Source: Rugamonas apoptosis (GTDB lineage Bacteria > Pseudomonadota > Gammaproteobacteria > Burkholderiales > Burkholderiaceae_D). From it: DNA of 64,000 nt. Of this stretch, positions 8,608 through 16,887 are shown piece by piece. The stretch spans positions 124,001 through 188,000 of the forward strand of contig NZ_JACEZU010000014.1 in NCBI RefSeq assembly GCF_014042355.1. Direction: 5' to 3'. The notes under the pieces are model-generated. The model was not told the DNA's origin and ran no database searches. It saw only the letters and a program-made list of their open reading frames with translations. Position 1 is the stretch's first letter, and every line of letters starts with the position of its first letter. Made by a program: the position numbers and the translations under genes.

Positions 8608-9792
8608 ATGCAGTTCGACGTCCGCACCTTGTCGGCCGATATGGTCATCGCCCATCTGCTGATCGATGGCCGCGATGAAGCCGACGCGCGCCGCCAGGTG
8701 GAGGCGCGCGGCCTGTTCGTGAGCGCCATCGCGCCCGTGCGGGGCACGCTGCGCACCCGGCGCGGCAAGGGCTTATCCCTGGTACTGTTCAGCCAGGAGT
8801 TGCTGGCCCTGCTGACGGCGGGGCTGGGCATCGTCGAAGCGCTGGAAGCGCTGCTGGAAAAGGAAGCCAGCCCCGCCACGCGCGGCGTGCTGGAACGCTT
8901 GCTGGCCGGGTTGCGTGAAGGCCAGCGCTTTTCCGCCGTGCTGGCCGACCAGCCGGAACTGTTTCCACCCCTGTACGTGGGCATCGTCAAGGCGGCCGAA
9001 GGCACCTCCGACCTGCCGCGCGCCTTGTCCCGTTTTATCGACTACCAGCAGCGCATCGACCTGGTGCGCGGCAAGCTGGTGTCGGCCGCCATTTATCCCT
9101 GCATTTTGCTGCTGGTGGGCGGCGGCGTGAGCCTGTTCCTGATCGGTTATGTGGTGCCCCGTTTCGCCGAGGTGTACCAGGGCGCCGGCCGCAACCTGCC
9201 GTGGCTGTCGCAGCAGATGCTCAACTGGGGCCAGTTCGCGGGCCAGCACACGGCGCTGCTGCTGGGCGGGATCGCCGCCGTGCTGGCCGGCGTGGGGCTG
9301 CTGCTGCGGCGCCTGGCCGGCAGCGGCGGCATGGCCAGCCTGCTGGCGCGTGTGCCCGGCATCGGCGAGCGGGTCCGCATCTACGAGTTGTCGCGCCTGT
9401 ACCTGACCTTGGGCATGCTGAGCGAAGGCGGCATCACCATCGTGCATGCGATCGAGACGGTGCAGGGCATGGTGTCGCCGTCCGTGCGCGCCGGGCTGCA
9501 AGGCGCGCGGGCCGACATCGAGGCCGGCTTGCCGCTGTCGACCGCGTTCGAGCGCAACGCGCTGACCACGCCGATTTCGCTGCGCATGCTGCGGGTGGGT
9601 GAACGCACCGGCGACATGGGCCCCATGCTGACCCAGTCGGCCGCTTTCTACGACGGCGAAATCAGCCGCTGGATCGACCGCTTCACGCGTACTTTCGAAC
9701 CGCTGCTGATGGCCGCCATCGGCCTGGTGGTGGGTGCCATCGTGGTGCTGCTGTATATGCCGATCTTCGATCTGGCGGGGGATATGTCGTGA
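8608..9792 (+). CDS. gspF: type II secretion inner-membrane platform protein GspF
   Basis: This 394-residue protein has the duplicated T2SSF domain structure: two cytoplasmic helical domains (about 60-185 and 265-385; FSQELLALLTAGLGIVEAL and LYLTLGMLSEGGITIVHAI) separated by transmembrane segments near 170-195 and 215-240, with a last membrane helix near 365-388. Conserved ERTGDMGPML is present. GspF/PilC proteins anchor the assembly ATPase to the membrane and support pseudopilus polymerisation. Length is normal (about 400). The stop overlaps gspE by 4 bp. Confidence 0.93.
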   Translation: MQFDVRTLSADMVIAHLLIDGRDEADARRQVEARGLFVSAIAPVRGTLRTRRGKGLSLVLFSQELLALLTAGLGIVEALEALLEKEASPATRGVLERLLAGLREGQRFSAVLADQPELFPPLYVGIVKAAEGTSDLPRALSRFIDYQQRIDLVRGKLVSAAIYPCILLLVGGGVSLFLIGYVVPRFAEVYQGAGRNLPWLSQQMLNWGQFAGQHTALLLGGIAAVLAGVGLLLRRLAGSGGMASLLARVPGIGERVRIYELSRLYLTLGMLSEGGITIVHAIETVQGMVSPSVRAGLQGARADIEAGLPLSTAFERNALTTPISLRMLRVGERTGDMGPMLTQSAAFYDGEISRWIDRFTRTFEPLLMAAIGLVVGAIVVLLYMPIFDLAGDMS

Positions 9793-11483
9793 GCGCGCTG
9801 CACTTGCCGGCCATCGACGCGGCCATGCTCACGCGCGCCCGCGCGCTGGCGCTGCAATCGAAACGCACCCTGGTCGAGGAACTGGAAGCCCTGTCCGGCA
9901 TGGAACCGCGCCTGGTGGTGCAGGCGCTGGCCCAGCCCTTCGGCCTGGAGGTGCTGGAGACGGCCGACATGCTGGCCCAGCAGCCGGCGTTCGATTTGCT
10001 GCCGCTGTCGCAGGCGCTGGCGCGCCGCTGCGCGCTGCTGCGCGGGGCCGATGGCGCGCTCACGGGCGTGATTGACGATCCGTTCGATCTCGACCTGCAA
10101 ACCTGGCTGGGCACGCAGGCACGCGCCACGCCCCACGCGCCGCTGGCCGTGCGGCTGGCGCTGCGGGCCGACATCTCGGCCTATTTGTCCAAGCAGGAGG
10201 AATCGGCGCGCGCCACCGACTCGCTGCTGCCGGGCGCCAGCGAAGGCCGGCGCGACGGCAAGACGGCGGCTGTGCTGTCGTTCGCCTCCGTGTCGGAAGC
10301 GGCCAGTCCCGCTGTGCGGCTGGTCAATTCCACCTTGTACGATGCGCTCAAGGCGGGCGCCTCCGACATCCACCTGGAGAGCACGGCCGGCGGGTTGGCC
10401 GTCAAGTACCGGGTCGATGGCGTGCTCGATCACGCCACTTCCGTCAACGGCATCGAGGTGGCCGAGCAGATCATCTCGCGCCTGAAAGTGCTGGCCGAAC
10501 TCGATATCGCGGAACGCCGCGTGCCGCAGGACGGCAGCTTCCGGGTCGAGGCGGGCGGGCGCGAGATCGATCTGCGCGTCTCCATCATGCCCAGCATACA
10601 CGGCGAGGACGCCGTGATCCGTATCCTCGACAAGCGTGCCATGATCGAAGCCTACGGCGCGCTGACGCTGGAGGCGCTCGGCTTCGACGCGCCTTCGCTG
10701 GCCACGCTGCGGGTGCTGGCACAGGAAGCCTACGGCATGCTGCTGGTGACGGGACCCACCGGTTCCGGCAAGACCACCACGCTGTATGCGGCGCTGACGG
10801 AAATCCACAACGGGCGCGAGAAGATCATCACCATCGAAGACCCGGTCGAATACCAGTTGCCCGGCATCCTGCAGATCCCCGTCAACGAGAAAAAGGGCCT
10901 GACCTTCGCCAAGGGCTTGCGCTCGATCTTGCGGCACGACCCGGACAAGATCATGGTGGGTGAGATCCGCGACCGCGAGACGGCCGAAATCGCCGTGCAG
11001 TCGGCGCTCACGGGCCACCTGGTGCTGACCACGGTGCACGCTAATAACGTGTTCGACGTGTTCGGCCGCTTCACCCACATGGGCATCGATCCCTACGCCT
11101 TCGTGTCGGCACTGAACGGCATCTGGGCCCAGCGCCTGGTGCGCATCAACTGCCCCCATTGCGCCGCGCCGTACACGCCGGACGAGCAGGAACTGGCCAG
11201 CGTGGGCCTGGGCCGGGCCGATGCGCAGGACTACCTGTTCATGCAGGGCAAAGGCTGTGGCGATTGCCGCGGCACCGGCTACAAGGGGCGCCGCTCGATC
11301 GCTGAAATCCTGACCTTGAACGACGAGATCCGCGAACTGATCGTCGACAAGCGCCCGATCCGCCAGATCAAGCAGGCGGCCCACGCCAACGGCACGCGCA
11401 GCCTGCGCCAGGCGGCGCTGGAACTGGTGCGGCGCGGCGGCACCACGCTGGCCGAAATCAAACGGGTGACCCTGCATGCGTAG
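9789..11483 (+). CDS. gspE: type II secretion assembly ATPase GspE
   Basis: This 564-residue hexameric ATPase powers pseudopilus extension. It has an N-terminal T2SSE_N-like domain (about 30-150), Walker A GPTGSGKTT at 322-330, an Asp box with EDPVEYQLPG (350-359), Walker B with GEIRDRETAEIA (391-402), a His box around HLVLTTVHANN (410-420), and the zinc motif CPHC (455-458) paired with CGDC (490-493) that distinguishes GspE/PilB-type extension ATPases from PilT retraction enzymes. All key residues are intact. It overlaps gspF by 4 bp and the next gene by 8 bp. Confidence 0.95.
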   Translation: MSALHLPAIDAAMLTRARALALQSKRTLVEELEALSGMEPRLVVQALAQPFGLEVLETADMLAQQPAFDLLPLSQALARRCALLRGADGALTGVIDDPFDLDLQTWLGTQARATPHAPLAVRLALRADISAYLSKQEESARATDSLLPGASEGRRDGKTAAVLSFASVSEAASPAVRLVNSTLYDALKAGASDIHLESTAGGLAVKYRVDGVLDHATSVNGIEVAEQIISRLKVLAELDIAERRVPQDGSFRVEAGGREIDLRVSIMPSIHGEDAVIRILDKRAMIEAYGALTLEALGFDAPSLATLRVLAQEAYGMLLVTGPTGSGKTTTLYAALTEIHNGREKIITIEDPVEYQLPGILQIPVNEKKGLTFAKGLRSILRHDPDKIMVGEIRDRETAEIAVQSALTGHLVLTTVHANNVFDVFGRFTHMGIDPYAFVSALNGIWAQRLVRINCPHCAAPYTPDEQELASVGLGRADAQDYLFMQGKGCGDCRGTGYKGRRSIAEILTLNDEIRELIVDKRPIRQIKQAAHANGTRSLRQAALELVRRGGTTLAEIKRVTLHA

Positions 11484-12312
11484 ATTACCGGGACAAGCGT
11501 TGCGCATCGGCGTATCCGCCAGCGCCGTCAGCCTGCTGCGCACCAGCCGCTGGCGCGCGGCCGGCCCGGCGCTGACCGTGCTGGCCGAACACGCGTTCTC
11601 GCCGGCCGGCGAGCATCCGTTCGACGCCATCGGCAACGCGCTGCGCGCGCTGCTGGGTGAACAGGGGCTGGCAGGCTGGCCGGTCAGCATCGTGCTGGAC
11701 GACGAATTGACACGCCTGTGGCAAGTCACGCCGCCCGCCGGCGCGGCGCGCCTGGCCGACATCGAAGCGGCGGCCGGGCTGCGCTTTCACACGCTGTACG
11801 GCGAGCCGCCGGCTGCCTGGCATATCGCGGCCGATTGGGATGCCAGCCATGCCTTCTTCGCCGCGGCCGTGCCGCGCACGCTGTTGCAGGTGCTGGAGCA
11901 GGTGGCGCGGGAACACAAGCTGGCTATCGTTGAAGTCCTCCCTCACTTCATCGCCGCCTGGAACCGCTGGCGGCGCGCGCTCACGCCCGGTGCCTGGTTC
12001 GGTGTGATGCACGACGGCCTGCTGACGGTGGCGGCAGTGGAGGGCAAGCGTCTGCGCGCCGTACGCGCGCTGCCGGTGCCGTCCGGCGCCGACCATTACT
12101 GGCTGACCCAGGCCTTGACGCGCGAAGCGCTGCTGCATCATGTGGAACCGCCGTCGCGGCTGCAATTGTGCGGCCCGGCGCCAGCCTTGTGGACTGGTCC
12201 GGTGAGCAATCCGGCCCATATCCCTTGCGCCGCGCTCGACCTGGCGCAGCGCGCCGGCGAGGCGGCGTGGAGCAGCGCGGCCATGCTGGCCCGTCGCGGG
12301 AGCATGGTATGA
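11476..12312 (+). CDS. PilM/GspL-like secretion platform protein
   Basis: This 278-residue protein has no signal peptide and no clear membrane helix. It begins RIGVSASAVSLLRTSRW, resembling the first beta strands of the actin-like PilM/GspL cytoplasmic domain, but it lacks obvious ATP-binding motifs. Position is the main evidence: it lies directly between the ATPase gene and a bitopic PilN-like gene, as pilM or gspL does in pilus and secretion operons. It would link the ATPase to the inner-membrane alignment complex. It starts 8 bp inside gspE and its stop overlaps the next ATG (ATGA), so it is translationally coupled. The assignment is an inference from context and weak fold similarity. Confidence 0.6.
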   Translation: MRRLPGQALRIGVSASAVSLLRTSRWRAAGPALTVLAEHAFSPAGEHPFDAIGNALRALLGEQGLAGWPVSIVLDDELTRLWQVTPPAGAARLADIEAAAGLRFHTLYGEPPAAWHIAADWDASHAFFAAAVPRTLLQVLEQVAREHKLAIVEVLPHFIAAWNRWRRALTPGAWFGVMHDGLLTVAAVEGKRLRAVRALPVPSGADHYWLTQALTREALLHHVEPPSRLQLCGPAPALWTGPVSNPAHIPCAALDLAQRAGEAAWSSAAMLARRGSMV

Positions 12313-12854
12313 AACCGTTGCGCATCGATTTCGCACCGCGCGGCTGGCGCCGTACCTTGCACCACCTGCATCCGGCCGTGCTGGCGGCGGGTGTGGCGGG
12401 GGCGCTGCTGTGTGCCAGCGCGGCGTTGGGCGGCTGGCATGTGGTGGAATTGCGCCGTGCGCGCGAGCAAGCCTTGCGCCAGCTGGAACAACGTCAGGCG
12501 GCGCAGCGCGCCGTGCCGGTGGCGGTGGCCGCCGCGACGATCCCTGAAGCGCAGGCCACGTTCGTCAATGGCGCCGTGATGCAGCTCAATTTGCCGTGGC
12601 GCGATTTGCAGGATGCGGTGGCTGGCGCCACGCCGCCCACGGTGGCGCTGCTGGCGCTGGAGCCCGATCCGCGCAAACGGGTGCTCAAGCTCACGGCTGA
12701 AACCAAAAGCAGCGACGACATGATCGCCTATGTGGAACAGCTCAAGGAGCAGGAATTGTTCAGCGGAGTACTGCTGACCCGTCACGAGATCAACGAGCAG
12801 GACAGCAACCATCCGTTGCGCTTCCAGCTCGAAGCCCATTGGGTGGCGCGGTGA
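12309..12854 (+). CDS. PilN-like inner-membrane alignment protein
   Basis: This 181-residue bitopic protein has a short cytoplasmic N-terminus (MKPLRIDFAPRGWRR, comparable to the PilN segment that binds PilM). One transmembrane helix lies at about 25-47 (VLAAGVAGALLCASAALGGW), then a periplasmic coiled-coil (RRAREQALRQLEQRQAAQ), then an alpha/beta domain including MQLNLPWRDLQDAV and an LLTRHEIN segment. This is the PilN/GspL C-terminal layout. It probably pairs with the PilO-like protein encoded next. The ATG at 12309 overlaps the upstream stop by 4 bp, and its own stop overlaps a GTG start by 4 bp. Confidence 0.65.
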   Translation: MKPLRIDFAPRGWRRTLHHLHPAVLAAGVAGALLCASAALGGWHVVELRRAREQALRQLEQRQAAQRAVPVAVAAATIPEAQATFVNGAVMQLNLPWRDLQDAVAGATPPTVALLALEPDPRKRVLKLTAETKSSDDMIAYVEQLKEQELFSGVLLTRHEINEQDSNHPLRFQLEAHWVAR

Positions 12855-13420
12855 ACGGCGTGCAGTTGTCGGCCTTCGCGTTGCGCGCGCGCCTGGCGCT
12901 GGCGCGCGTGGGTGCACCCGCCTGCGTGGCGGTGCTGCTGTGCGCGGCCGGTGCGGCCGGGTGGGCCTGGCTGTTGTCGCAGCGGGCCGCGCAGGTGGCG
13001 CTGAGCGCGCAACCGTTATCCACCTCCACGCCGGAGACGCTGGTGAGCGCGCCGCCGCCACCCACGGCCGACCAGAACCTGGCCGCGTTCTATGACGTGC
13101 TGGGTGAGCAGCGTTACGCGGAACAGCAGGTCAAGCTGCTGTTCCGCCTGGCCGCCAAGGCCAACCTCACGCTCAGCCAGGGCGAATACAAATCCGCCTA
13201 CGATAAGGCCAGCCGCGTGTCCACCTACCAGATCGTGCTGCCTGTGAAGGGCCCGTACGCGGCCGTCTGGCAGTTCACCTTGCAGGCACTGCGCGCCATG
13301 CCGTTCGCGGCGCTCGATGAAGTGAGCTTCCGGCGCGACGCTATCACCGATCCGGCCGTCGAGGCGCGCATCCGCCTCACGCTGTATTTGAAGGATGCGC
13401 AAACGGTGGTGCAGCCATGA
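12851..13420 (+). CDS. PilO-like inner-membrane alignment protein
   Basis: From the GTG at 12851 (GTGA overlap with the upstream stop) this is a 189-residue bitopic protein. One transmembrane helix lies at about 21-42 (GAPACVAVLLCAAGAAGWAWLL), then a short linker, then a periplasmic ferredoxin-like domain (LTLSQGEYKSAYDK; YQIVLPVKGPYAAVWQFTLQALRAMP; LDEVSFRRD). The latter resembles PilO/GspM domains, where an SYP/PYAAV-type loop precedes a helix. With the PilN-like partner it would form the periplasmic connector to the secretin. A TTG at 12839 is an alternative start with no better support. It overlaps the next gene by 4 bp. Confidence 0.62.
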   Translation: MNGVQLSAFALRARLALARVGAPACVAVLLCAAGAAGWAWLLSQRAAQVALSAQPLSTSTPETLVSAPPPPTADQNLAAFYDVLGEQRYAEQQVKLLFRLAAKANLTLSQGEYKSAYDKASRVSTYQIVLPVKGPYAAVWQFTLQALRAMPFAALDEVSFRRDAITDPAVEARIRLTLYLKDAQTVVQP

Positions 13421-13989
13421 AGCCGTATCAGATCGCGATGGCGCTGGCGCTGGTGGGCGCGGCTGGCCTGGCCCTGTTCGGGGACAAGACGCCGACGTCT
13501 GGCGTGGCCGAGGCGGTGGTGCGTCCGCGCGCCGCCGGCAAGCCAGCGCCCGCGCCTGCATCCGCCCGTGCGCGTGCGCAGCGGGCCGAGTCCAATGCCA
13601 GCGCCAGCGCGGCCGCCGGCAGCGGTCCCGCCATCCTGCCGCTGGTGCCGCGCGCGGCGCTGGTGGGCGAGGAGGGCGAGGGCGCGTTCGGCGCCGGCAA
13701 GGGCGTGTTCCTGGGCCAGAACTGGACCCCGCCCGCGCCACCGCCGCCGCCACCACCGCCGCCGCCGCCGCCATCGGCGCCACCCTTACCGTTCACTTAC
13801 ATCGGCAAGGCCGCCGCCGACGGCGCGTGGGAAGTCTATTTGAGCCGCGCCGACAAGGTGTACGTGGTGCGCGCCAAAACCGTAATCGACGGCATGTACC
13901 GGGTGGACGCCATCGCGCCGCCGCTGATGTCCGTCACCTATCTGCCCATGAATCTGGTTCAACAGCTCAATATTGGAGTGCTCGACTGA
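13417..13989 (+). CDS. PilP/GspC-like protein with poly-proline linker
   Basis: This 190-residue protein has a hydrophobic N-terminal anchor (about 5-21), a long Ala/Pro/Arg-rich linker, a run of twelve consecutive prolines near residues 107-118, and a C-terminal domain of about 65 residues (PFTYIGK; WEVYLSRADKVYVVRAKTVIDGMYRVDAI; YLPMNLVQQLNIG). That last domain matches the homology-region fold of PilP/GspC, which docks on the secretin N-terminal domain. The linker probably spans the periplasm. Twelve prolines in a row would stall ribosomes and should depend on EF-P. Its stop overlaps the secretin ATG by one base. Confidence 0.65.
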   Translation: MKPYQIAMALALVGAAGLALFGDKTPTSGVAEAVVRPRAAGKPAPAPASARARAQRAESNASASAAAGSGPAILPLVPRAALVGEEGEGAFGAGKGVFLGQNWTPPAPPPPPPPPPPPPSAPPLPFTYIGKAAADGAWEVYLSRADKVYVVRAKTVIDGMYRVDAIAPPLMSVTYLPMNLVQQLNIGVLD

Positions 13990-16013
13990 TGCCTAGTCAC
14001 CCACAGAAGCGCGCCGGCCGGCGCGTGCTGACGCATTTGGCCCGTGGCCTGGCGCTGCCCGCGCTGGCGCTGGTGCTGGGCGGATGCGCCGCGCAACTGG
14101 CTTACCGCGACGGCCGCGACCTGGTCGAACACGACCAGGTGGAAGCGGGACTGCGCAAGTTCCAGGACGCCATCGCGGCCGAACCGGGCAACGCCAAATA
14201 CCAGGCGGCCTACCTGCAGGCACGCGACCGCGCCATCGTGCGTTATCTGGAACAGGCCGAGCGGGCGCTGGCCGCCGGCCAGTATCCGGTGGCCGAGCAG
14301 GGCTTCCAGCGGGTGCTGGCGCTGGACGTGTCGAATGAACGGGGCCGCGCCGGACTGCGCGCCCTGGACGCGGCGCAGCGCCAGGACAAGCTGCTGGCCA
14401 GCGCGCGCGAACACGCGGTCAAGGGCGAAAACGAGTTGGCCAGCCAGCAGTTGAACGCCATCCTGACGGAATCGCCCAACCATGAGCAGGCGCGCCAGCT
14501 GCTGCGCGAGGTGCAGGCCAAGGTCGCGCCGCCGGTGGCGGAGAGCGGCCTGGCCAAGGCCTTCCGCCAGCCCATTTCGATCGAATTCCGCGACGCGCCC
14601 CTGAAGCAGGTGTTCGAAGTGATCGCGCGCCGCTCGGGCCTGAACTTCGTGTTCGACAAGGACGTCAAGACGGACCAGCGGGCCTCCATCTTCCTCAAGA
14701 ACAGCACGGTGGAATCGGCCATCTACTTCCTGTTGATGACCAACCAGCTGGAACGCCAGGTCATGGACGGCAACACGATTTTGATTTATCCGAACGTGGC
14801 GGCCAAGCTGAAGGAATACCAGGAGATGGTGGTCAAGACCTTCTACCTGGCCAATGCCGAAGCCAAGCTGGTGGCCAACACGCTCAAGACCATTCTCAAG
14901 TCGCGCGACGTGGTGGTGGACGAAAAGCTCAACCTGCTGATCGTGCGCGACACGCCCGAGGCGATCCGCCTGGCTGAACGGCTGGTGGCCCTGCAGGACA
15001 CGCCGGAAGCGGAAGTGATGCTGGAAGTGGCGATCCTGGAGATCAAGCGCACCCGCCTGATGGAACTGGGTGTGGCGTGGCCGGCCGGTGTGAGTCTGAC
15101 GCCGCTGTCGACGTCGGGCGGTACCGGCCTGACCATCCGCGACCTGAATAACCTGAACCAGCGCACGATAGGCATCGCCGGTGTGGGCGGCTCGTTCAAC
15201 GCCACCATCAACGCCAGCAAGACGGATGGCGACGCCAACCTGCTGGCCAATCCCCGTATCCGCGTGCGCAACAAGGAAAAGGCCAAGATCGTCATCGGCG
15301 ACAAGGTGCCCGTCATTACCACCACCATTTCGCCCGGTGCCGGCGGCTTCGCCACGGAGTCGGTCAGCTATGTGGACGTGGGCCTGACGCTGAACGCGGA
15401 ACCGACCATCTACCTCAACAACGAAGTGGGCATCCGGGTGCAGCTGGAAGTGAGTAACCTGGTCAACCAGATCCAGACCAAGTCCGGCACCACGGCTTAC
15501 CAGATCGGCACCCGCCAGGCCTCCACCATGCTGCAGCTGAAGGATGGCGAGAACCAGGTGCTGGCGGGCTTGATCAACAGCGAGGAACGCAGCACGGGCA
15601 GCCATGTGCCAGGCATTGGCGACTTGCCGCTGCTGGGCCGCCTGTTCGGCAGCAACCGCGATGACAACCAGAAGACCGAGATCGTGCTGTCGATCACACC
15701 GCATTTAATTCGCAATGTGCAGCGGCCGGAGGCGCAGCAGTCCGAATTCTCGGCCGGCACGGAAGCCAACTTCCGCCGCCGTCCCGACCTGGCGGCGCGC
15801 CCGGCGGCCCAGCTGCCGCCCGTGCCGGGTGCCCGCCCGGCCTTGCCCGCGCCGCAGCCCGATGCGGCGCCCGTGTCGCCACCGCCGTCGCAGGTGCAGC
15901 CTGGCCCGTTGCCGCCGTCGGCCGTGCAGCCGGTGCCAGTGGCCGTTCCCGTCGCCGTGCCCACGCCGGAGACGGCGCCACCGGCCGAACCGGCGCCCGC
16001 GCAGGGACAGTGA
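13989..16013 (+). CDS. gspD: outer-membrane secretin fused to a lipoprotein/TPR-like N-terminus (GspD/PilQ family)
   Basis: This 674-residue protein has a lipobox LVLGGC with the lipidated Cys at position 33. A helical tandem-repeat region follows (about 40-175; RYLEQAERALAAGQYPVAEQ), then an STN/N0-type domain (about 195-265; ISIEFRDAPLKQVFEVIARRSG), a secretin N-domain (about 280-340), and the secretin beta-barrel domain (about 345-580) with the diagnostic VPGIGDLPLLGRLF at 540-553. A Pro/Ala-rich tail (about 600-674) ends the protein. It forms the gated outer-membrane channel. The self-lipidation and fused repeats could replace a separate pilotin (inference). I chose ATG 13989, which overlaps the previous stop; the open frame extends upstream but is only shadow coding. 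Confidence 0.92.
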   Translation: MPSHPQKRAGRRVLTHLARGLALPALALVLGGCAAQLAYRDGRDLVEHDQVEAGLRKFQDAIAAEPGNAKYQAAYLQARDRAIVRYLEQAERALAAGQYPVAEQGFQRVLALDVSNERGRAGLRALDAAQRQDKLLASAREHAVKGENELASQQLNAILTESPNHEQARQLLREVQAKVAPPVAESGLAKAFRQPISIEFRDAPLKQVFEVIARRSGLNFVFDKDVKTDQRASIFLKNSTVESAIYFLLMTNQLERQVMDGNTILIYPNVAAKLKEYQEMVVKTFYLANAEAKLVANTLKTILKSRDVVVDEKLNLLIVRDTPEAIRLAERLVALQDTPEAEVMLEVAILEIKRTRLMELGVAWPAGVSLTPLSTSGGTGLTIRDLNNLNQRTIGIAGVGGSFNATINASKTDGDANLLANPRIRVRNKEKAKIVIGDKVPVITTTISPGAGGFATESVSYVDVGLTLNAEPTIYLNNEVGIRVQLEVSNLVNQIQTKSGTTAYQIGTRQASTMLQLKDGENQVLAGLINSEERSTGSHVPGIGDLPLLGRLFGSNRDDNQKTEIVLSITPHLIRNVQRPEAQQSEFSAGTEANFRRRPDLAARPAAQLPPVPGARPALPAPQPDAAPVSPPPSQVQPGPLPPSAVQPVPVAVPVAVPTPETAPPAEPAPAQGQ

Positions 16014-16501
16014 TGGCATTCATGCAGCGCATGCGCGCCGGCGGCTTCACGCTGATCGAGCTGCTCGTCACGCTGGCCATTCTTGGCCTGCTGGGCACCC
16101 TCGTGATCCCGGCCGCGCAGGTGACGATACAGCGCCGCCAGGAGCAGGACTTGCGTTACGCGCTGCATGAGATCCGCGAGGCCATCGACGCCTACAAGCA
16201 GGCCTACGACGATGGCCGTATCGCCAAGACGCTGGCCTCGAATGGCTACCCGAAGACGCTGGAGGTGCTGGTGGACGGTGTGCCCGACCTGCGCAATCCC
16301 AAGCGCAGCAAGATATTCTTCCTGCGCCGCGTGCCGCGCGACCCGTTCAATCCCGACACCGCCGGCAGCGAAGCGGCCTCCTGGGGCAAGCGCAGTTACG
16401 CCAGCGAGGCCGAGGACCCGAAGGAGGGCGAGGATGTGTATGACGTCTACAGTACCAGTGAGCGGGTGGGCCTGAACGGCACCCCGTACCGCAAATGGTG
16501 A
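16013..16501 (+). CDS. type II secretion-type pseudopilin (second)
   Basis: This 162-residue protein has a short leader ending GG before FTLIELLVTLAILGLLG (Glu at +5). The helical stem contains RRQEQDLRYALHEIREAIDAYK, and a small globular domain carries FFLRRVPRDPFNP, a motif common in PulG/OxpG-like pseudopilins. It is probably a structural or minor pseudopilin. The start is the ATG overlapping the secretin stop (TGATG); a GTG three bases earlier is possible. The stop lies 7 bp inside the next gene. The lack of GspH/I/J hallmarks suggests a pseudopilin set different from the canonical GspG-H-I-J-K series. Confidence 0.85.
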   Translation: MAFMQRMRAGGFTLIELLVTLAILGLLGTLVIPAAQVTIQRRQEQDLRYALHEIREAIDAYKQAYDDGRIAKTLASNGYPKTLEVLVDGVPDLRNPKRSKIFFLRRVPRDPFNPDTAGSEAASWGKRSYASEAEDPKEGEDVYDVYSTSERVGLNGTPYRKW

Positions 16502-16887
16502 GCCCCGTGAAACGGCCGCGCGGCGCGGGCTTTACCTTGATCGAACTGCTGGTGGTACTGGGCATCGTTGCGTTGATGTTGACGCTGGCCGTGCCGCGCT
16601 ACTTCCCCAGCATCGACAAGTCCAAGGAGATCGTCCTGGCCGATAACCTGCGCAACCTGCGCGGCGTGATCGACCAGTATTACTGCGACACGGGCCGCTA
16701 TCCGGATACGCTGGAACAGCTGGTGGAGAAAAAGTATTTGCGCGAGATGCCCGTGGACCCCATCACCGACAGCAGCAGCACCTGGATCGTGCTGCCGCCG
16801 GAAGATGGCAGCAAGGGCGGGGTCTACACCATCAAGAGCGGAGCGCCCGGCAATGACCGCAGCGGCAAGCCATACAGCGACTGGTAG
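16495..16887 (+). CDS. type II secretion-type pseudopilin (third)
   Basis: This 130-residue protein has the prepilin motif G-FTLIELLVVLGIVALML (Glu at +5). A compact GspG-like globular domain shows YYCDTGRYPDTLEQLVEKKYLREMPVDPIT and ends KPYSDW. That resembles the PulG fold but lacks the typical GspG calcium loop. It is likely a major or minor component of the same pseudopilus. ATG 16495 overlaps the upstream gene by 7 bp; GTG 16498 would give the more usual 4-bp overlap. It is read through by the next gene for 35 bp. Confidence 0.85.
   Translation: MVSPVKRPRGAGFTLIELLVVLGIVALMLTLAVPRYFPSIDKSKEIVLADNLRNLRGVIDQYYCDTGRYPDTLEQLVEKKYLREMPVDPITDSSSTWIVLPPEDGSKGGVYTIKSGAPGNDRSGKPYSDW

Noticed and set aside
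13395-13988. Upstream extension of the secretin frame
   Set aside because: It overlaps the PilP-like gene and is Arg/Gly-rich noise; the lipoprotein signal begins at 13989.
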